Positions 57,828-64,000 of a stretch of DNA of 64,000 nt are shown piece by piece (position 1 is the first letter of the stretch; each line of letters opens with the position of its first letter). The position numbers and the translations under genes were made by a program. The DNA comes from Cryptomeria japonica (lineage: Eukaryota; Streptophyta; Pinopsida; Cupressales; Cupressaceae): positions 312,391,235 through 312,455,234 of the forward strand of contig NC_081405.1 of assembly GCF_030272615.1 (NCBI RefSeq). Direction: 5' to 3'. The notes under the pieces are model-generated. The model worked only from the letters and a program-made list of their open reading frames with translations, was not told the DNA's origin and did not search any database.

Positions 57828-58490
57828 TCAGATTAAACAGTCCTCCTTTTCATCATGGATGGTACAATTTATGTTTATAGGGCTCAAAATATAAGGCTCA
57901 ATGTGATCATTTGTAATGGGCTCTACCTTTATGGTAACCTTTGTACCATATCTTGTTCTAAAAAGAATATGGGACCAGTCTGAAGACGAGTATCCTCCTA
58001 TATTAGCAGTAAACTCCCTTAATAAATAAATAGCAAAGAAGGTAGGGAGATCAATGACTAAAATGTCTTGTAAGATACTACAACTAAGGCATGCATTTAA
58101 GGTCAATAATAAGTCCTTAATCTCTCTAACTGTCTGAAATGAGGTGCCATCGAGTTGCACAACTCCCTTAGCCATAGGTTCATATTTAATACCTAAGTGG
58201 TCAGCTACATTCTTGGGCATGACTGAGCTACTAGAACCTGAGTCTATCATTCTATTAGGCACTAAATTAGCTACTATAATCAAGGAGAGATTGAAATGAG
58301 GTGGCTTACTAATCTTGTTAGAATTTTCTACCTCCAAAGGTTGTACTAAACTTGTTGAAGCAGGTGATCTTCTTCTTGTTGTTGTCTCCCCTGCATTGTT
58401 GATGTCCTTTAGGACCTCCTGGAGAAAATCTCTTTGGGATGTGATAGAGAGCACATCCCACATGGAAACTTTAATATTATCTTTCATCAT
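57828..58490 (-). pseudogene. Gypsy protease of element H, duplicated copy
   Basis: Open for 220 codons: MMKDNIKVSMWDVLSITSQR, then RRRSPASTSLVQPLEVENSN, then the active site IDSGSSSSVMPKNVADHLG, to YILSPININCTIHDEKEDCLI. It is longer than the unit 1 frame and shows a helical N-terminal extension before the retropepsin fold. Active-site DSGS instead of DSGA. Confidence 0.75.
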
Positions 58491-60129
58491 TTACTCTACG
58501 ATACTAAAGGGGACCATGGCTTTGGTAGTACCCTAAGGAGTGACAAGATCAAGTCTTGTAACTAAAGAAACCTTGGGCTCTCCCTACTTCCTACTATTCT
58601 AAGTCATATTTTGATCTTTGTTTGGAGTATCTATCTTGTCTAGAGATTTTGGAGTTGTGGTTTGTGTTGTAGCTTGTGAAATTTGTGCTTATATACAAAA
58701 TTTGTCATCGCATATAGCCCTCTTCTTTGACCTAGTGTTGTTAGCCACAAGGTCACTGTTCAATTGATTAACACCACAAAAATATGCCTCCTTCCAATTA
58801 ATAAGGGTATAATCTCCCTCTGCATAGGTTGGAAAACTATGGAATTGTTGTCCTGAAGAGGTTGGCTCACATTGTGCTACTAGAGCTTGAAAAATCTCTC
58901 CACTTTGGCACATAATCTGATTGTGAGGCTAATTACATTGGGTACACCAATCCTACTCTTGGGAAAGGTTGTTTTGCATTGGAACTATGGCCTTTGAGTT
59001 ACTTGTAGGTGTAGAACTCAAACTAGTCAAAGGCCTAGCATTGCTCCAATGATTTTGCCCTTGAAATGCTGGCCTATTTTGTTGATAATTTTGATTTTGT
59101 GCTTGGTAGGGCCTGCTGGTTTGAGACTGTTGTCTCTTATTGTAACCAATTCATTGCCAAACCCCTGCATCATGGCCTTGACCTCTTGAATCTCTATGGA
59201 TTATGAGGTAGGTGTGGGTGTGAGTTGTTGGCTTGTAGATGCTATTGGGAGAGGTGACAAAATGGTCTATTGTATAGGAGCCTTTGGGAATAGGGGTATT
59301 GGGGGTCTAGGAGCTATCTTTCCTGGTTGTATTAGATAATTTTTTCCCCTTATGGCCATGTCATATTTGTCTAGTAGGTTTTCTCCTCCTATTGATTGTA
59401 TCATGTTAGCAATATCACTATTGAGATCCCTAAGTAAGTATAAGAAAGCATGATTGGAAGATGACTTGACCAAAGCAAGGATCCTACCCCTAGTCTTCTG
59501 GAATATATAATTGAAATCTCCCATGAATTCATTATGAGCCATTTTGATAGTAGTTAACATTTCTACAAGAAATAAATTATCTATCTTATCTTCAAAGTGC
59601 TTGTATAATTTCTCTTCTAACTCATCCCAATTTTGAGTAGAGTTAGAGGGAAATCCCCTATACCATTGTAGAGCCTTACCCATAAAGGGTGATGCAAGAT
59701 GCCTAATTGCTATGTTATCTTCACTTAATTCAAATACAGTGCAAATGCTAGCAACATCTTGGATATATTCAACTTGGGTAACAAAGCTTTCACTAGTAAA
59801 TAAACGTATAACTTTTAGGGCAGCTATTGGTATATCATCTTCTTAGGCTAAAACCATAGTTTGCCTCCATTAAAGGTAACAAAAGAATGATTTCTAGGGA
59901 TAGCCATAGGAAATAATGGTCTATTGATATGGGAAGCAGAAGTTCTAGATTGTGGTGGTCTTATAATTGGGGGAACTGAATGAGACCTAAGGGGTGTATA
60001 TATAACCGCTTCAATGCCCCTAACTGGTGAAAATGAAAGTCTATCCCTCCCTCTTGTAGAACATGAAATTGAAAGTTCACAATACTGAAAAATACCTATA
60101 GAAGATGCTCTTGTTTGAATTCTTGGCAT
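58491..60129 (-). pseudogene. Gypsy gag of element H, duplicated copy
   Basis: The N-terminal frame 59848-60129 starts MPRIQTRASSIGIFQYCELS and is Arg/Ser-rich. The core at 59267-59683 has GKALQWYRGFPSNSTQNWDE and FVEMLTTIKMAHNEF-like sequence. A linker with 58689-58913 (SGEIFQALVAQCEPTSSGQQ) leads to protease. It retains about 64 bp (59813-59880) missing from unit 1. Stops remain. Confidence 0.75.
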
Positions 60130-60283
60130 GAAATCAACAATAGGTCATGAACAAGAGATTGGATCTGTCATAAGATTCAATAAGTGCTTGAATGGTAGCT
60201 TCCTCCAAAGGTTAAGATACTAAGGACAACACAGAATCCTTAGCATAAGTTGAAAAATATATCCCACTAGGCATGCAACAAAT
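60130..60283 (-). other. 5' leader of element H, duplicated copy
   Basis: Collinear with 53713-53863; non-coding. Confidence 0.45.
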
Positions 60284-62082
60284 TATTGTCATGAAATTTT
60301 GCACCCTTGTTGAACACTAATGCTCAACAACCTTGTGAAACATGGAAACAACCTCTAAGTGTGAGACCTTGTGTGTGTGATGTTGAATATCTAGAGAAGG
60401 TCACCTTCCTTTCCAATCAGAGTGCATTGTTGGACCAATCTAACACTTATAAAGCCTATTTTAGGAATCAAGAGAAGAAAGAGGGAGATGGAATGTTGAA
60501 AGGAAATGAGAGGTGATGCACCTAGATTGAAAGATGTTTCTTTCTCCACTTGTGAATGCACAAGACACCAATAAACCACCTAAATGCATACACATATCTC
60601 AATCTGACAACTATCTCCAAATAAAACTAGAAAGGTCAGGACCTAACTTATATCGAGAGGGATTGATAAATATCCTCAGACAACACAACAACAATAATTT
60701 AACACAGAATGAAATCAAGAGAGAAAATAAGAAAGACTGCAGAATAAGAGGTGAATAACATGTAGTGTATTCAACAATAGAGATAAGGTAAAAATAGATA
60801 GTCTATTAACATAAAGGCAAGGTGATTACAGTTGCAGAATTCATAGAATTTTGTAAGCGAAAAGGCAAGAAGAACCCCTAGAGTATGTTACAAAATTGCC
60901 TTTATAGATCAAACATAACTTAGATAGAACATTCCATTTTGAAACCCTAAACTGACTAGGGTTAAGCTATAGAGGAAGGAGGATCAGATCTAACTGATTG
61001 ATCTGATGTTGTGTTCCTGAAGATATTTTTTAGAACTGGGGAAAATCAATTATCCCTAAAAAATGGAGAAACCCTACATTTGGATGGCGTATGATTTCCA
61101 AGTGTCAAGCCCAAAAATTTTATGTAGGAAATAAATGGGCATGGGCAGCTGAGAGAAATGTCTGCAAAGTTGTGGTGGAGTAATGATAATTGTCCCTTGG
61201 CTTCTTGGAAGTGGTTGGAAAGAGATCACATCCGATTTGGTTCACTAACAAGGTTAGAACTAATTTTCAACCCATTAAGTCGACTACCACCCTCGGGCAC
61301 TAATTTGAAATTCAACATCCACTTTAGGTTTAAATCTAGGCCACCCGATCCTCTCCTCACACATAGATGGACAACTGAGATTGTGTCACAAAAATATGTT
61401 GGCCCCACCAACTAAACAACCTTACCGCGGTACCAAAACCAAGGATAGAACATATTACTTAACCACCATGATATCATAGTGACCATTACTTGGCCAAGCC
61501 ATGTCCATCACAATATCATAGGGAAGAAAGATCGTTGCCCCCAAATTATCACTGTAGAATGGTAACATCCTCCTAAATCGCCAATGGCCCTATCAACGTA
61601 ACAAAGGGGTCAAGTGACGGTTAGCCATAACCACTTTGACCCTGCGACAACATCACAAATCTTCTCACCACCCGACTACTGCAACACTATAAAAAGAACC
61701 CAACAATCCCTCCCAATCACAGCGATATCATGATGAAAAACAAGTGGATATCACAACATAATAGGGGTGGGCCAATGGCTAGCTCCAATCGCTATAATAT
61801 TGGGATAAGGTAGTTATATTGTTGAAAGCCCTTTGCCTGCCGATACTAGGTAAAAAGTGACCACTCTTGGGATGGAAAAAGAGACACTCGAACTATTAAG
61901 GTTAAGTGGAATGACTGCTTGAACCAGTCAATCAAGAAAAAGAGGAAGGCCAAAAAAAGGCTAAGGCATGAAGCCTTAAGGGTTTAGGGTTTAGGCCCTT
62001 GGGGAAGTAATAGGGTTTTAGTTAGTAGATTATCTCAGACCGGTTATTTGCATGACTAAGGTTAACACAAAAATGGTCAACA
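60284..62082 (-). repeat. LTR of element H, duplicated copy (L3)
   Basis: 1799 bp, collinear with L2; the first bases are TATTGTCATG (TG start mutated) and it ends ATGGTCAACA. Two telomere-type units lie near 61979-61993. Confidence 0.85.
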
Positions 62083-62579
62083 ATTACCTACTCCTAAATC
62101 TTATTCCTCTATTTCAATTTAATCTCTTAATCCTATGTTCCCTTATATTTTACCTTTCCACCCCTTAATCTCCTCCCTTCATCTCTACCTACCCTCAAAT
62201 CTTATTCATTCTCTTTCACCTATGTGATCTTGGTCATTCATAATCCCACCTTTTAATCTAAACCCTTTGTTTTTAGAATGGTCTCTACAAAAGAGGCTTC
62301 CTCCTCTCATTTTCCAATTAGCATACCTTGAGCATACTTACATTTTGTCAAAATCATTCTAAGCAATACATCATCACATCATCTTTGCATCATAGCTATT
62401 TATCATCACACCCATATCCATTCTTCCTTGAGCTCTTGTACAAGTGCAACACAAATCTAAGAGAAACAACATCAAAAACAAGATCATAGAGGATAGGAGA
62501 ACAGTGAAGAAAAGCCTACTTTGTATGTGAATGGTATAATCATATTGTCATTTCATTGTTATTTACCTGCATGGTAGAT
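62083..62579 (+). repeat. LTR M, right part, duplicated copy
   Basis: Collinear with 55664-56160 (ATTACCTACTCCTAAATC to CATGGTAGAT). Confidence 0.6.
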
Positions 62580-64000
62580 TGTTGAACACACAATACTAAG
62601 AGGAGGGATGAATTAGAATGAACCTTCAAATGCTTAACTTTTGATCTTCAAACTTTAAATTACAAACATATAATCCTAGAAATAGAAAATCATGAAAGTA
62701 TGAAACATAACAAACACATGAACACTAGATTTGTACATAGAAAACCTAGTTTTAGAAAAACCAGAGTGAGAATCAAATTCACAATTTATGAATATAATTT
62801 ATTACAATATTGCCTCTAGAACACCCTTATCTTGAGACGACTTGTAGAACTAAGGTGCACAACCTTAGTGCAAGATACAAGTGACTTGGAGGATTGAAAC
62901 TTACCTATTTTAGGGAAAAATACAAATAGCTACCAAGAGACTCATTGTCTTTCGATAGAGAAAAAATAGCTGAATTAAAATGCACGATATCTCTAGATCA
63001 TGAACTTAATCTATGAACTCTATCACGCTAAGAATATTATCATCAAAGCTCTTCACAGTAATACTTTTCACATCTCCAATTCTATATCTACTTGTAGATC
63101 CTTCACACCTTCAACAAATCAATTTACATTTGTTTCACACACTCACTAATGCATTCACACTCCTTTATATACAAGATTAATCATCAGAACCCTTAACTAG
63201 GTCGGCCATAATAGAATATAAATTATTACACAAATTTTCAACCACTTTAACCTAAAATAATAAATGTGGTCCACCTTAGGAGTTAGAGAGGTCCCAAAAA
63301 CATTGCAATACAATATTTCTAAATGATCCCAAAGAACCGCATACACTAACACATCCTCCAAGGTTGGTATCAAATAAAACGTGTAGATGAAAAATGAAGC
63401 ACACCAACCAATCAGCCTAAAATAGTCTCCAATGCATGACACAATGTGGATCTACACACACAATGGTAAGATCCAAATCATTAGCCATACACATCTTTTG
63501 AAGCAAACCTAAACCAAAGGAATATGATCCAGGTAGAATACAACATCATAGTTAGCTAATGACTAGAATAGCTAACACCTAGAACTTAGAACATCGTTTC
63601 TTCAGTTGCCAATCAAGTTGCCACTTGACAACTAAATTGGAACACTGCACATACCATATGAACAAATCCTCCAAACTACAACACTTGAATCAACATATTT
63701 GGAAGCCACCAGACTTTTTATGGACATGTTCTATTAGACAGTCTTACTATTAGAAACAATAGTAATTAGCTTAGCTAACTAATCCATAGAGAAACTACGA
63801 AAATGATAGAGAAATATTCATAGAACATAAGCATTGTATTGAGAACCATGACATACAGTCTTCATAATCTAGAGGAATGCAAGACATTATTCTATTGACA
63901 CATTAAATATTGTTTCCTACATATAGAAACTTCCACTATACCAAATTTCTAGAAATGCCATAATATCTTCATTAATGCAAAAACATTTAACACTAAACAT
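62580..64000 (-). mobile_element. Copia-type LTR/element K, running off the window
   Basis: Starts TGTTGAACACACAATACTAAG with GTACATAGAAAACC and continues past the duplication limit (63037). CTTTATATACAAG (about 63163-63175) is a minus-strand TATA-like motif (TATATAAAG). A possible LTR end is ...CTCCAAACTACAACA near 63683, but no PPT or PBS follows, so the right limit is unknown and 63684-64000 has no recognised coding. Confidence 0.55.

Larger units (their letters stand above)
56617..63037. repeat. Tandem duplication, unit 2 (6421 bp)
   Basis: Starts AAATTCATTGTACAC in the middle of a LINE tail, directly fused to LTR K of unit 1. It ends CACGCTAAGAATAT, after which LTR K continues normally. 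The junction at 56616/56617 is therefore the novel joint, and the unit 2 right end is the original sequence. Confidence 0.9.

Noticed and set aside
63670-63690. LTR end of K at CTACAACA
   Set aside because: No PPT, PBS or TSD next to it; cannot be distinguished from internal LTR sequence.

Overview
This window looks like a stretch of large plant nuclear genome, probably a gymnosperm/conifer (inference). It is AT-rich and intron-free, and almost everything recognisable in it is a nested, decaying retrotransposon. Clues to a plant include Arabidopsis-type TTTAGGG units, iMet-type primer-binding sites (TGGTATCAGAGC-like), Ty1/copia and Ty3/gypsy proteins with plant-type motifs, and a plant mobile domain (PMD) relic. 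I see no intact host gene, no tRNA or rRNA gene, no CRISPR array and no bacterial-type signals.

Layout. (1) 1-8450: non-coding repeat-derived DNA interrupted by a 4.39-kb TG...CA insertion (1726-6119, TSD TGTTG), probably a giant solo LTR. It carries a regular array of six GC-rich hairpins. (2) 8451-26476: a minus-strand gypsy-like element (G) with gag and protease but no RT or integrase. It was hit by a solo LTR (D, 9966-11288, TSD CATAT) and, inside gag, by a copia-type LTR (C). C was in turn hit by a copia element (A, 13854-23493), whose left LTR region is rearranged and carries another solo LTR (15244-16368, TSD TGAAA). (3) 26477-41696: remains of a plus-strand gypsy-like element (P) whose body carries a PMD-like reading frame in antisense. 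P was hit by a complete non-autonomous LTR element (E, 27215-33901, TSD TCCCC), a poly(A) retroposon (34438-34872, 13-bp TSD) and an internally deleted copia element (F, 35496-40952, TSD TACAG). P's 3' LTR (M) starts at 41697. (4) 42002-55663: a minus-strand gypsy element (H) inserted in M. Its order is gag, protease, an extra RNase H, RT, RNase H, integrase. It is interrupted by a TRIM (44073-45216) and a LINE (about 47877-50465) that itself holds another LTR. (5) 50260-63037: two consecutive units of 6357 and 6421 bp, a direct tandem duplication covering the LINE tail, the H 5' half, its LTR, part of M and part of a copia LTR (K). K continues to the window end.

How it works together: A, E and F share the same PPT (AAAGGGGGAGAT) and iMet-type PBS. 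E and F lack essential pol domains and so would have depended on enzymes from A-like relatives. No coding region here is intact: frameshifts, stops and catalytic substitutions (for example FVDC or YLDY at the RT active site) occur throughout. The most unusual items are the roughly 1,100-codon ORF carried by E in place of pol, the antisense PMD frame in P, the RNase H upstream of RT in H, the hairpin array, and the 6.4-kb tandem duplication whose breakpoints lie inside a LINE tail and a copia LTR.
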